Shown piece after piece: positions 11,812 through 22,586 of a stretch of DNA of 64,000 nt. The position numbers were made by a program, and so were the translations under genes. The DNA comes from Ephydatia muelleri (Eukaryota; Porifera; Demospongiae; Spongillida; Spongillidae): positions 154,001-218,000 of the forward strand of contig JABACO010000050.1 of NCBI GenBank assembly GCA_013339895.1. Direction: 5' to 3'. How positions within the stretch are numbered: the stretch's first letter is position 1; each line of letters starts with the position of its first letter. The notes under the pieces are model-generated. The model had not been told where the DNA came from, made no database searches, and saw only the letters and a list, made by a program, of their open reading frames with translations.

Positions 11812-12161
11812 TTAAGTAATTATTTCGCGGTTTACGAATCAACGAATATTCCCGTATAACTTCCCGTAGACATGTATGGGGTACTTCAATTCCAAGCACG
11901 CCAGATTTTTCTCAGCATTTGCCATGAGGGATTGTTAGTACACTACATTTGCCAAGATTTTTAGTGGGGTCGCCGTATTTTTCTTATTTAAGACGTCGCT
12001 TCTCTAGGTCGATGTATGGTTATACCATATGCATACATTGAGGACAATCCTAGGGAAGCGACGTCTTAATAGGAAAATACGGCGACCCCACTAAAAATCT
12101 TGGCAAATGTAGTGTACTAACAATCCCTTATGGCAAATGCTGAGAAAAATCTGGCGTGCTT
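11812..12161 (+). mobile_element. fold-back MITE, left part (arm, spacer and most of the right arm)
   Basis: The left arm (about 11812-12005) is repeated in reverse at 12055-12161. Matching blocks include AGATTTTTCTCAGCATTTGC, GTGGGGTCGCCGTATTTT and TTAAGACGTCGCTTC. The reverse arm stops at GGCGTGCTT, where CACTA-2 is inserted, and the rest of it is found at 19540-19624. This gives a fold-back element of roughly 430 bp with arms near 195 bp and no coding capacity. Confidence 0.8.
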
Positions 12162-12846
12162 CACTGCGTGACATAGTATCGTATGCAGTAATATGCAGAG
12201 TTTGCCCACGCCATGGTATGCAGATACATATCCAGACATGCACGTGTGCGGACCAATATACATACTCGTACCTAGATATGTCAATGTCCAGTGCAGTGTG
12301 CAGATAGTCTCGTACCCAGACCCATATGTACGTAAAGATGATCATCGCTTACAGTATGACATCACGTACAGAGGGTCTGGGAATGAAGTAGTGAGAAATG
12401 GTTCTTGGAATGTACATTGTTACATAATAGTTGTGTCGTCACAAATTCCGACCTACGTCACTGATTCAAAATCAATTATGGACTGCCGTACTTCGGTCTA
12501 GATCTACAAAATCACGCGTCTTGTAGGGAAGGGATAGCGGTACTGGTCTGTCAGCCAGCTGTAGGCATTTTTGTGCAGAGGAAGCAGTAGGGGAATTCAG
12601 TTGTGGCTACGTATGCAAGAAGTGCTTCGATGCAGTCATAAAGTACCAGGCTAAGAAAAAGCGTTCGCTGCGCTAGAGAAGGACCTGCTTGGTAAGCTAT
12701 CTGCAAAGACGATGCAATCAGGTGAAGGCAGAGGAGTCAAGCGTCCCCGCGTATCGGATTCAGCTATGACGAAAAGCCAAGTGTATGTGCACATGCATAG
12801 ACTGCACATAGACGCCAGACTGATTGATGATGAGATAGATAAGGCT

Positions 12847-12874
12847 GTGTGGGTGTGTGTGTGTGTGTGTGTGT

Positions 12875-12951
<77 letters not shown>
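12847..12951. repeat. (TG)n microsatellite
   Basis: About 100 bp of TG repeats inside the Mutator-like element. Confidence 0.9.
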
Positions 12952-13031
12952 TAACTAAGCAGCAGCTGAGCTGAATAGAACAGCTGCTTTGTCACCTTAT
13001 GTGGTAATAATAAGACCATATGTGGTGAAAA

Positions 13032-13322
13032 TCAAATCACCATCAAAGTTGCAACTAAGGGACTTACTTGGTCCTTCATTAGAGCCTTCAAAGAAGACAC
13101 GATCAGGGCAATGCTACCTACGTGACTATACATATCATCAAAAGCAAAGATGGCATAGCACAAGGATTTTCCGCTCCCCGTCGGTAGGGTTACAAACACA
13201 TCCTTTCCTTCTAGGAATGATTTTATAGCCTTATACTCGTTTGGCCGAAGAGCGGAGTAGCCAAGCCTTTCTGATGCACGAGCTATAACACCGTCTATTA
13301 ATAACGTTAACATTTCAATCAC
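13032..13322 (-). pseudogene. RecQ-type DNA helicase, N-terminal fragment
   Basis: The reading contains GYSALRPNEYKAIKSFLEGK, then DVFVTLPTGSGKSLCY (Walker A / motif I) and ALIVSSLKALMKDQV (motif Ia region). These are the motif 0, I and Ia blocks of RecQ DNA helicases, which unwind DNA 3'-5' using ATP. Only about 90 residues are present; the DEAH box and the rest of the helicase and RQC regions are absent. It lies wholly between the inverted repeats of the Mutator-like element, so it is either captured host sequence or what is left of an element-encoded helicase. I cannot tell which from this copy. Confidence 0.75.
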
Positions 13323-13808
13323 GCCGGACCTTTGGGTGTGGTTTCACAATTGGCATGCTAGAAATGCAATTAGCTGATGGCCAAAGCATTGGAATGTCTA
13401 CGTCACAGATCGCTGCAATTTGATTGGTGCAACAACATTCTGTCGCACTGGAACCATTTCTCACGACTTTATTCCCAGACCCTCTGTACGTGATGTCATA
13501 CTGTAAGCGATGATCATCGTTACGTACATATGGGTCTGGGTACGAGACTAGTGTGCAGATGGGTATTGTTGGGGCTAAGTATCGGGTGCGTACCGCACCC
13601 ATATCGCGAGCGGCACTTTAGCCCGTAAATTACGATAGTGCGCAAGAAATAGGAATATAGGCCGTTTTAACCACACCCATGAAAACGCATATGAGTGTGG
13701 CTACTATAATTACCTCGACCGAGTCGCTTACTATTTCGAACTCACAGGTAAGTTATTGGATCCCTATAATCATTGTAAACTTCTGATACCTACATCTGTG
13801 ACTATTTC

Positions 13809-15447
13809 CAGAGATAATATATAGAGGGATTGGAAACGAGCCAATTATCGCTAGGTAACGCCTGCCATCCGCACCTGAATCCTTACAAGTTGACCGACCA
13901 GTACGCGTATAACCAATACATTATCTCTGGGAGTACTAAACGCCGCAGTTTCCTCATTCCACTGTACATTTCACATTTCATATCATATTATGTAAAAGCA
14001 CAACTGAGAAACATAACAAAGATACATATAAATAAATAAACAAAAAGACATAACATTACAACAGTAACTATTACACTTATTACAATTGTTTCCTGAGGCC
14101 TTTCGATTTGTGGGTGGATATTTTCTTTGCATTTTTGTACCTCTCAATCCATTGCACTTGCACAGGAAAATCCCGGCGCGAATTGTAATCCACAAATGAA
14201 TTATTCTGTCAAACAAGTTGGTAGCGGAGGTCTCATCCACTCAGCACTAAGCATTGACCAAAAAAACAGAACATCTTCATTGCTCTTAATAGCTGACGTT
14301 GCTTGTTCAATGAAATCTCCTTGTTGAAGAACCTGTAAGTGGCTACGAAGCTCCAGCTCCATAGCTAAAACAATTCTAATGTTTAAACTATTGATGCATG
14401 TTAGACCACCACGGTCCACTAGTTCAAGCCATTCCCTTGAACCATTCCTTCAGAATCAATTATGTCTTCAATGCAGAGTAGTAAATCTTTCGTCAAGGGA
14501 CTGTTTTTGCAACTTCCTTTTATTGCACGGGGTACATAACCTGCTGAATATGTAAGAGAGTTAATCTCCTCAGTGAGTGCATCATGATGCTCAACTCTAC
14601 TGTAAGAGGGAGCTGTGGCATAATGTGACTTTATAATTTCTTTAAACATGTAATGCCCTAGATATTGATAAACCATAGCAGCATTACTTGTACTTGTAAT
14701 TTAGTAGTCATCTAAACATACCTGCTGTTCTGGATCCAGAGAAGTGGTGACACTAAGCCCCGGAGACACATGTACAGCGACTAGTTTGCGTGGAATTGAA
14801 ACAAGCTGTGCACGAGCGTCGCTGCTCGTTCTTCCGATGACGTCCTAATTGGAATTTATCTTTTCCCATCACCTTTGAAAAAGCGCATACACTCATATAC
14901 GCGTTTGTAGCTCATGAAAATACGATCACGCCACTTACGAACTATCTAGTGATGAGGAATTCAGGTCTGTATTACGTAGCACGCAACGAATAGACGAAAC
15001 TGTCGGACAAAAAAGGTATACCCAAAATCACGCCATAGATATTTGGTAAGACCGATGAAAAAAAGAATATCCCCACGCCACTCTTCACACTTATTGCATT
15101 ACATACGCCGAGTTTCGTTAAAACACCTGCTGTGATTGAGCAGATACTGTCGGACAAAAAAATGCCCTCCCCCGTAACACATTTTATACGAAATACATGT
15201 ATAACAATGCAACGGAACTTATTTAGACGTCAAAAATGATAACACAGATGGGTCATGCCTGAAACGAATTCGATTCCTTTGACAAATCGTGTTCTGGTGA
15301 CTAGATAGCCTTCTTTTTCTTCTTCGCCCACTTTCTTACGCCCGCCTAAAAGGTGCGAATCACACGGTGTCGGATGAATGATATACACTGCCAAGCCGAA
15401 GTATTGCGCACGTGACGCGTTTCCAATCCCTCTATATATATTCTCTG
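13809..15447. mobile_element. P-like DNA transposon, 1.6 kb
   Basis: The ends CAGAGATAATATATAGAGGG and its inverse (CCTCTATATATATTCTCTG) continue into GATTGGAAACG, giving about 30-bp inverted repeats. The 7-bp CTATTTC flanks it (13802-13808, 15448-15454), and CACTA-2 copy B keeps the single site (ACTATTTCTAGCGG near 48350). It carries remnants of a protein with a GGL-type C-terminal motif on the minus strand. Assignment to the P superfamily is tentative; hAT is an alternative, but a 7-bp rather than 8-bp duplication argues against it. Confidence 0.65.
14195..14676 (-). pseudogene. transposase-like C-terminal region of the P-like element
   Basis: Frame 14419-14676 reads YSAGYVPRAIKGSCKNSPLT. 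A second frame (about 14201-14430) reads EWLELVDRGGLTCINSLNIR and then a Glu-Leu-rich segment. The order AGYVPR, then a Trp-x-x-x-V-[DN]-RGGL motif, matches the C-terminus of uncharacterised transposon proteins of cnidarians and sponges that I associate with THAP/P-type elements. The two parts lie in different frames near 14425, so there is at least one frameshift, and the catalytic N-terminal half is not visible. It is located inside the inverted repeats of the 13809-15447 element. Confidence 0.5.
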
Positions 15448-15475
15448 CTATTTCTAGCGGGGTGTAGCCTGTAGG

Positions 15476-15501
15476 CAGAGATAATATATATATTATCTCT
15501 G
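15476..15501. mobile_element. 26-bp palindromic micro-insertion
   Basis: A perfect palindrome made of CAGAGATAATATA joined to its own reverse complement. It is flanked by CTGTAGG/CTGTAGG (15469-15475, 15502-15508). Copy B of CACTA-2 has the uninterrupted CCTGTAGGCC. The 13-bp half equals the terminus of the P-like element at 13809. It is therefore two element ends with nothing between them. Confidence 0.8.
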
Positions 15502-16244
15502 CTGTAGGCCTATTTGAGAAATTAATTTTGATATCATTATCTGCGCATGCTCGGTTTTAAGTTTTGCACATGTTGGTCATTAATGGAGGTGACGGCGCTC
15601 GATCGAGCAAAGGAAACAAAAATAGGCAACTTGGTTGAGTACCCAACGAAATAGGAGGAAAGGAAAGTTGGACTACGGGGCTATCTGTGGAGACAGTACT
15701 AATGGAGCCCGTTCCCAACGTAAGAGAAAATGGATTGTTGATTTTGATCACTATATAGCTGACGAATCAGTGAGGTGCAACTGTGCAAGATAAAGAGTTC
15801 CAAGAGTTTCGGACAACGCGGGTGACAGGCGGAGGTTATAAAGGCATACCGAACGGACTTACACAGTGCAAAAAAGTTAGATATACGATACGGTATATAT
15901 TTGGTTATATTTGAGAATAGGCCAAAATATACGCCTGAGTACTATATTCGAAATATAAGACGGCGTATATTCAAGAATCCGCAAGTGTTTAATACGTCAC
16001 TGTTTATATAGGCACAATTAAGTGTACAAATATACCCCCGTAAGTATATTTTTTATCATACTACCGTGTATATTCAAGTTTCACATATTCTGTGTGTATA
16101 TTTGTCTGCGAGTTATCAATTCCTGTATAAGCGTTAATAGCATCTAATTACTAAGGAGCTGGCGCTTGCCTTTAGTACTTAGCATGCGACAGTCAGTACA
16201 AACCGAACTTGACACGCTCAATGCCGAAGTCGGAAGTCGATACT

Positions 16245-16640
16245 GATGGACATCTGCCTGTGTGTATATGTGTGTGTGGACATCTGTCTGTGTGGGACAT
16301 CTGTCTGTGTGGGACATCTAGGCTGTGTGTGTGTGTCTGTGCATATGCGTGTGTGTGGACATCTGTCTGTGCATACGTGTGTGTGGACATCTGTCTGTAT
16401 GCGTGTGTGTGGACATCTGTCTGTGTATACGTGTGTGTGGACATCTGTCTGTATGCGTGTGTGTGGACATCTGTCTGTGTATACGTGTGTGTGGACATCT
16501 GTCTGTATGCGTGTGTGTGGACATCGATCTGTCATGTGTGTACGTGCGACTGTGCATGTGTCCGTCTGTGTGTTGTGTGTTTTATGCGTGTGCGTGGACA
16601 TGTGTGTCGCGAGCGTGTGGACATGTACGTGCAAGTGTGT
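16245..16640 (+). repeat. TGTGGACATCTGTCTG minisatellite
   Basis: Repeats of GTGTGGACATCTGTCTGT with alternating ATGCGTG and GTATACGTG spacers, about 24-28 bp each, forming alternating pairs. Long open frames in all six readings here are low-complexity artefacts. Confidence 0.8.
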
Positions 16641-17144
16641 GTCATTACAATTTTGAAATGTTAATGTGTACCATTTTATTCTTACCATTATTGTTCAATT
16701 TGAAATGGATATACAGTACAAAAGTATGGTATAGGGTTTGTGCAATAGCGTCCTAAATCGTCATCAATAAAAGCAACCTTTGCTAAGCGCCATTTTGAGT
16801 GTCAAAAGCACACACGTGTCTATCCGTAATAGAGTGATTGGAGGTTCCTGACTAACCGTTTGAGCCATTTCGTGTGATTAAATGCAACTGAAAGTACGGC
16901 CAAATACTCTGAGTATTACTATTAGCTTCATGACACTGCCAAACAGCGTTACAAGGTAAAATTGGAGCTGGTTGGTGCGCTGAAGACCCGTATGTTGCGT
17001 ATGAGAGAGGCATTGTAGTGTAGATTGGAATAATTGGCCTCAGGTTCCGATAGCTGTAGCAAAGACTCTGCAGCATCAATTTTTTTTTAACCAACTTCCT
17101 TTTATCACCCTCCAATGTTCTGTGGAATCTGTTCATATCATGCA

Positions 17145-17420
17145 CACACTTCCTCTTCAAAGGGCTCTTCATGTGCTCGAATAAGGAAGGAACATAATCA
17201 GGGGATAGAAGGTTGTTGCTCTATTCCCCCGAAACGAAGTGTACGCTACATATCCACGAGTACTCATTTGGAATCCAATCTTTGCGCCGGCCCCACTGCT
17301 GCTATCCACTGGGACTTACGTTCTTCATCTTAAGGAAATGAACGCCCGAACCTTTAATGAAACGATTACTGCATCCAACTGCACAACAAGCCTTGCCCAT
17401 ACAATTGCTTTTGACAGGCG
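17145..17420 (-). pseudogene. THAP-type zinc-finger remnant
   Basis: Reading minus from about 17405: MGKACCAVGCSNRFIKGSGV then HFLK, a frameshifted KSQWIAAV, then RRKDWIPNEYSWICSVHFVS and LLSPDYVPSLFEH. This follows the THAP C2CH plan: C-x(n)-C, Trp, P-N-E/S, C-x2-H, and then a proline near the end. THAP domains bind DNA in P-element-type transposases and in host THAP proteins. At least two frameshifts break it. It continues into frame 16852-17172 (-), which I do not recognise. It lies inside CACTA-3. Confidence 0.6.
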
Positions 17421-17827
17421 GTTAACACAAATAACGTCACTTCGCTCCGCCCATTGCACAGCCTCTATTGTTTTTTACAATTTCACGCAGGCTTGTAAAT
17501 GTTGTAACATTGAAGATTTCTGCCAGTTCAAGAAATAGGTGATAGTCTTACTTGTCAATAGGTTAGTGCTGTTATCGTTGTTATTTACAATTTATAACCA
17601 AATTTAAAAGTGCACCAATTAGAGTATGCCATTGCACGTGATGGCTAATTTTGGCGGGTTCCTGTGTGAGTGTGCATGGCCTGGAAAGGTACGTGACTTT
17701 GCTTATCACGTTTGTGTTATTTTGGGGATGCGTTTGTGATGTAGTACATCAGCCTCATCAACCTGCTGAAAGCAAGCCTAGTATACGGTAAGCGACTCAC
17801 AATTTGTGTGCAATGCACTTTATTGGG

Positions 17828-18262
17828 GTTGGTCTCCGGTTATTACAAGCGGCCGATTCTGCTGAGGTAAGTTACACAGTGTCAAGTATGACCATTTCAA
17901 TTGATGCCAAATGTTATTGTTCTCGTCTTTATCAGGTCACATAGTACGTGGGGACCGCTGTCTCAAGGACTATGGGTTTCGGCTATCACAAGCGCGGGTC
18001 GATTCTGCTGAGGTAAGTACGCAATGGCTTTGCTACCTTCATTTTGCTTTTCTGCAGCGTTTCTATTCGAACTGGTAAGTATGCTGGGGGCACTAAAATG
18101 TCTTTTTCTTTTGTGCGCATTTGGTTAGTCAGCACCAACAAGTCCATCACTAGAGGTAAGTATGGCCATTTCAATTGGCGCCAAATGTTATTATATTCTC
18201 GTCTTTATCAGGTCACACTAAGTTAGTACTTGGGAACCGCTGTCTTAAGGCACTATGGTGTT
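17828..18262 (+). repeat. tandem exon-like units with splice-donor-like ends
   Basis: TTACAAGCGGCCGATTCTGC at 17837 and the similar CACAAGCGCGGGTCGATTCT at 17987 each end in CTGAG followed by GTAAGT. TTTCAATTGATGCCAAATGT at 17894 recurs at 18168, again with nearby GTAAGT and CTTTATCAGGTCAC. The units look duplicated, with period near 140-280 bp. A transcribed leader with repeated exons is possible; no protein is recognised. Confidence 0.45.
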
Positions 18263-19539
18263 TGTGTTTGGTGTTGTACCACTTATATGTGCGAAGAAAA
18301 GTTTTATAAACCAAGCAGATGCAAAGGGGGAGTGGGGATGGGGGGGGGGGCGGAGGACTGGTTTACGGAAGGTCAAAGCCCAAATTACGATAGTGCGCGG
18401 TTCACCAAACCGTGTAACATTAACGAAATTCAAAGGTTTGCTAAGATACCAGAAACCGCACGTGACTGACAATATTTCAATATACGCATTTGCATATAAT
18501 GTTCAATACGCAGACAGCTTATATTGCTGCTTATTTTCGAATATACGTTATAATATACAGTGTCGCATAACAAACTTTTTGCACTGTGTTAAGCAGTCTA
18601 GGCCTTGTAAGTTGTGCGCGTTTACACTGTACACTATACGGTGTTGCTTATGTCAAACCAGGACAAGTGTGTGATTCAGTAGATGCAGTGAGGCGGCGTT
18701 TCAAGTTGTCACAAAGGTTTACGTGCTTACGTCATGTTTGTTCTCTTCAGCACAGTGCCGACCAATAGAACGCCATTACGAAGAGCATAGTACGTTGTAT
18801 GTGTGCATGTGGATTACTCAGTAGGCATGCTATGTCTGACCACAGCTCTTGAGCCGACGCCAGGGTGTACTACGGCCAAATGAAAACGTTTCGCTGCATG
18901 GCCAACCAAGGGGATGACGACGATAGCATTGTGAAGCATAAGCTAGCTACCACCGCGGTCAGAGAGTAAGTAAATGCTGAGTTCTTTGTGCATAACCTCT
19001 GTAATATTTTAGCGTGTGCTTGTAAGGAAACCGTCGACAAGTGCCGCGAGAGTAGTAGAGGCTCGTGCTCGCCTTCCAAGAGGCCTCTGCTAGGCGGAGA
19101 GTGCCCTTCTAACTACATCAGCAGGATGTGATGGAGACTTTGATCGCCAGCTTGGAACTATACCTGTTTATTTTTTGACCAAGTTGTATTTCAGCTGTAA
19201 TTTGATTAAAGTTTGCCGTTAAATTCTGACTGGCGTGGTTCAGGTTTAAGCACTAGCCTTCAAGTATGCAGAACAGAAAATGGATTTGAAACGATTCGAA
19301 TACATGACGTGTACAGAGTCTGCACGCGTTCATCTGAAGTATGCAGACAGGTGATGACGAATATCTTGAATCCATATGCAGACCGCGATATAATACGTAT
19401 AAGCGAAGTGTTCGTTCTGAGACGTATACAGGCGCCGCATTCGTGACGTATGAAAAACTGCCACGTGTCGAGTGCAGACGAGTATCGATTAGTATGGGTG
19501 CAATATACAAGGCTGCATACGGTACACTGTCGCGCCGTG

Positions 19540-19624
19540 CTTGGTATTGAAGTACCCCATACATGTCTACGGGAAGATATACGGGAATATTCGTTGATTC
19601 GCAAACCGTGAATTAATTACTTCT
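19540..19624 (+). mobile_element. fold-back MITE, distal end of the right arm
   Basis: CTTGGTATTGAAGTACCCCA and the following TACGGGAAGATATACGGGAA block are the reverse complement of 11820-11905. They complete the arm interrupted at 12161. The 7.4 kb in between is CACTA-2 and its own insertions. Confidence 0.8.
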
Positions 19625-20650
19625 GACTTTTGACCGCTCATTTCTGGATATGCATTTGCGGCCAGGAAGGATAGAAAAGCGGCACTATGAGTGCATGTGC
19701 ATGGCATCCCTGGTGAAAAGTGACATATCGCAGTACACTAGTCCAGAGATAACTAGTCTGTCGGCAGTCACTGAACAGTGAACACCGCTATAGTCGATAG
19801 TTTGTATTTATTGGAGCTTTTTCATTTGGTAATACAAGTACATGTAGGCTTTTAATCGTCATTAATTTGTCGATTATATTCTAAAGTCGCGGCGCCGGAC
19901 GAACGTTTCGCACTGAGATAAAATCGATTAAATTTAGTCCATTAATCTTTCAGCCTGCATGTTTTAGAACAATGCATAGTAGCAGAGATATCGCATAGAT
20001 TATCTCTGATAGTTTCAGCCTACAGGGCCAGGGGGGCCCCCGTGAGCGTCCTCCCCGGGCCCCAACCTGGCTCTCAACGGGCCTGAGCAAATGGTATTGA
20101 ACGAACTCTTCAGGTATTATATACATATAAACAGTATGTCATGCACGGGTATGTGGCTGTATTTCATACTACGACATGCTTGATCGTCGGGCCCTTGGCT
20201 CACGCCCAATCTTGGGCGTTATGTACATAATTTATATTGAACGCACCCTTTGGGCCCCCAAATCCTGTTTCCGTTCCTCCTACATGTACGCTTCTGTTGA
20301 TGAGGCGCGGTTTACCGTTAAGCAATGGTGCCGTACTTATTCACAGCTGTTTTTATTCATAACGCTGCTGACATAAAACGTGACATAATAGTATAGAGAT
20401 ATTCCAATGTGCCATTCGTCTGTGGCTATTCTACGTACCATTACTGATAGGACTAAGATATACCTGAGGTACAGATAACACCGTACAGATAACAGCGTGA
20501 TAAAACATACAGTCACACGATCCATAATATAAATGTGAATTTACGTTTTCGTGTAAGAATGTACATGCAAATAAATTACGCTATGAGCTCCCCATCATTC
20601 CTTGCTCCTGTCATAGGCAACAGTCAATGGCAAATGTACCAACACTGGGG
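19625..20650. other. no gene seen; one micro-palindrome
   Basis: Non-coding. At 19983-20008 there is a 26-bp near-palindrome starting CAGAGATATCGCA and ending TTATCTCTG, similar to the micro-insertion at 15476. It is flanked by ATAGTAG and ATAGTTT. A GC-rich hAT-terminus-like block lies near 20025-20080. Confidence 0.4.
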
Positions 20651-20659
20651 TGTTCTCAA

Positions 20660-22299
20660 GTTGAAGCTGGTATTGTGGAGGCTGCACTTATGAAGAAGAC
20701 AAAAACATTGATCAAACTAATTGTTCAGTTGTGGTAAAATCATCCATTGGCTTTCCAGAAGCACTGCGATCAGTCAAAGTAGAAGAACTTGAAGGTCATC
20801 ATGGAAGTGATGAGGAATGTGGTGATAGTGATTTTGAAGGTGACTCAGGTGAAATTCAAAATCTTTCTGCTTCACAATCTTCATTATTGAAGTAAATAGT
20901 GATGGAAGTGATGGCAGTAAACAAGGAGAAGATGTAGTAACTCCAGATCAATCCTGTACCTTAGCAATGTCCCAATGCTCTAGTTTAGGACGATTAGAGG
21001 CCCTGGTGGAGAAGTCTGCACATGAGGATGATTACGATATTGGTATTGTTGCCACAGCCCAGGTATCATCTTCCTTTCTGCAAGATGAAAAGAAGTATAA
21101 ATATCTCAAAGCAGAATACAAATCACCAGTTTTTGACACATTTGAAGTGAGAAAGCTTGGAAAGACCATTCCACTCACATTTCAGAAGTCATGGCTGGAT
21201 GAGTACAAGTCGCTTGCATACTCACCCTCACAAGGTGGGGGATATTGTAAGTTACTGTGTTCTCTTCTCATCTGCTTCAACAGAGACACTAGGAGTTGCT
21301 GTTAAGACTCCATTTAAAATTTTTAGCAATCTAAAGGAAAAGAAGGTTTTTTAAACAAGCACCAGTTAAATGAATACCATCAAGATGCACTGTGTAAGTC
21401 CATGGCATTTCTTGAAAGATTTGTTAATCCTGATACAAGGATTGACACAATTCTGGAAAATCAGAGTACTGATATTTCTAATCGAAATAAACACATATTT
21501 GTTATAGTGGGAGGGCATAAAGGTATGTGGGATGCAATGTTTGCCATTAAGGGGACACAGAGATGACAGCACTGCTGAGTGTTTTACAAACTGAGGAAAC
21601 TTCTTAGCTATTTGGAATATGCCTCTAGATCCGATCCTGTTATTAAGGAGGTAAAAAATCCCAAAAGTATACATCAAAAACTATTCAAAATGAAATCATC
21701 CATGTAATTGCATTATGTTTGCGTGAGAAAGTGCTGGAACCTCTTAAACTAGTCAAATATTACAGCATAATGGTAGATGAAGTTACAGATATTATGCAAA
21801 CATGGAAATATTATGTATTTGCGTTAGATTTGTAGATGTTACTATGCATAAAAAAATTGTTTATGGTTTTCTTGCATCTACAGCAAGGTACTGGAGAAGC
21901 TGTTGCCAATGGATTTTAACTCTGCTTGGCAGAAATGTTCTTGATGTTAGCAACATACATGGCCAATCATATGACGGGGCTTCAGCAATGGCTGGCACTC
22001 ACACTGGTACTCAGGCAAGAACAATTAAATCTTTTTGCCCTCTATACCCACTGTCGCTCTCGTGTATTGAATTTATCAATAGCAAGTTCCTACACAGAAC
22101 ATGGTGTTTGTGATATGATACAGGTCATAAATGAAGTATATCTTTTTCTTCATCACTCTCCTAAAAGGCAAAGATTCTTGGAGTTGGTGCTTGATGTATA
22201 TATTTCTGAGCCTCATGTAAAAAAAATAAAAGGCCTTTGTAAGACCAGATGGGTCGAGAGGCATGACTGTTTGGAAAGGTTTTACAATCTCTATGGTTA
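20660..22299 (+). pseudogene. hAT-2 transposase remnant (THAP12/ZMYM1-like), 5' part
   Basis: Pieces in changing frames include an acidic N-terminal stretch (about 20765-20890), FQKSWLDEYKSLAYSPS followed by a Cys-containing block (21178-21300), a MVDEVTDI-like DDE-core start (about 21772), GQSYDGASAMAGTHTG (21962-22010) and LCKTRWVERHDCLERF (about 22237-22285). These are, in order, the TTF/BED-like finger, first catalytic Asp region, the GQ-YDGA box and the RW-x-ER motif of ZMYM1-like hAT transposases. More than five stops and frameshifts make it dead. A palindromic MITE begins at 22300. Confidence 0.75.
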
Positions 22300-22586
22300 C
22301 AAGTAAATAAAAAAACCGTTTCTATGAGAAAGTTGGTAGGATATAGGATTTGAAGGCAATGGTGGTGTAAAAAGCAAGGAAACAAGGGTCTGTAATAGTA
22401 AGGGAAAATGTCATAGTCCTATATTTAGCCCGTTTGTAGCATATACTATGTTCGTGTGCTAAATATAGGACTATGACATTTTCCCTTACTATTACAGACC
22501 CTTGTTTCCTTGCTTTTTACACCACCATTGCCTTCAAATCCTATATCCTACCAACTTTCTCATAGAGAAGGTTTTTTATTTACTTG
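22300..22586. mobile_element. palindromic MITE, copy 1 (287 bp)
   Basis: CAAGTAAATAAAA at the left pairs with TTTTATTTACTTG at the right. The two arms, each about 130 bp, are almost perfectly complementary around a loop near 22440. Copy 2 at 53548-53840 has the same termini and shares the GGTGGTGTAAAAAGCA block. Non-autonomous; it interrupts the hAT-2 remnant. Confidence 0.85.

Larger units (their letters stand above)
12305..13550. mobile_element. Mutator-like element with RecQ fragment
   Basis: Ends TAGTCTCGTACCCAGACCC and its inverse bound the element. The inverted repeats extend for about 85 bp on each side. The 9-bp duplication GTGTGCAGA (12296-12304, 13551-13559) flanks it; copy B of CACTA-2 has the single GTGTGCAGA at the matching site (about 48115). 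A 9-bp duplication with long inverted repeats fits the MuDR superfamily. No transposase is seen; the interior holds a helicase fragment and a long TG repeat. Confidence 0.75.
15862..18588. mobile_element. CACTA-3: 2.7-kb CACTA-like element
   Basis: Left end CACAGTGCAAAAAAGTT and inverted right end AACTTTTTGCACTGTG are flanked by TTA/TTA (15859-15861, 18589-18591). Copy B of CACTA-2 has the empty site (CGGACTAAAGCAG). Subterminal TATATT/AATATA words are dense at both ends (15880-16110, 18470-18570). The interior has a TGTGGACATCTGTCTG minisatellite, THAP-domain remnants and tandem exon-like units. Confidence 0.75.
12162..19539. mobile_element. CACTA-2 copy A, carrying nested insertions
   Basis: The left end CACTGCGTGACATAGTATCG and the inverted right end CACGGCGCGACAGTGTACCG match at most of the first 27 positions. 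The element is flanked by CTT/CTT (12159-12161, 19540-19542), a 3-bp duplication as in CACTA elements. The undisturbed arm of the surrounding MITE reads GGCGTGCTTGG and confirms the empty site. Subterminal TATGCAG words repeat at both ends. Stripped of insertions it is about 1.75 kb and matches copy B (47983-49794). No transposase is recognised, so it is non-autonomous. Confidence 0.8.

Noticed and set aside
13032-13322. Host RecQ helicase gene
   Set aside because: Only about 90 residues, bounded by transposon inverted repeats, with no downstream motifs within reach.
15862-18588. RAG/Transib-type element, because the ends read CACAGTG followed by an A-rich stretch
   Set aside because: The target duplication is 3 bp (TTA), confirmed by an empty site, whereas Transib/RAG elements duplicate 5 bp. 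No RAG1-like core was found.
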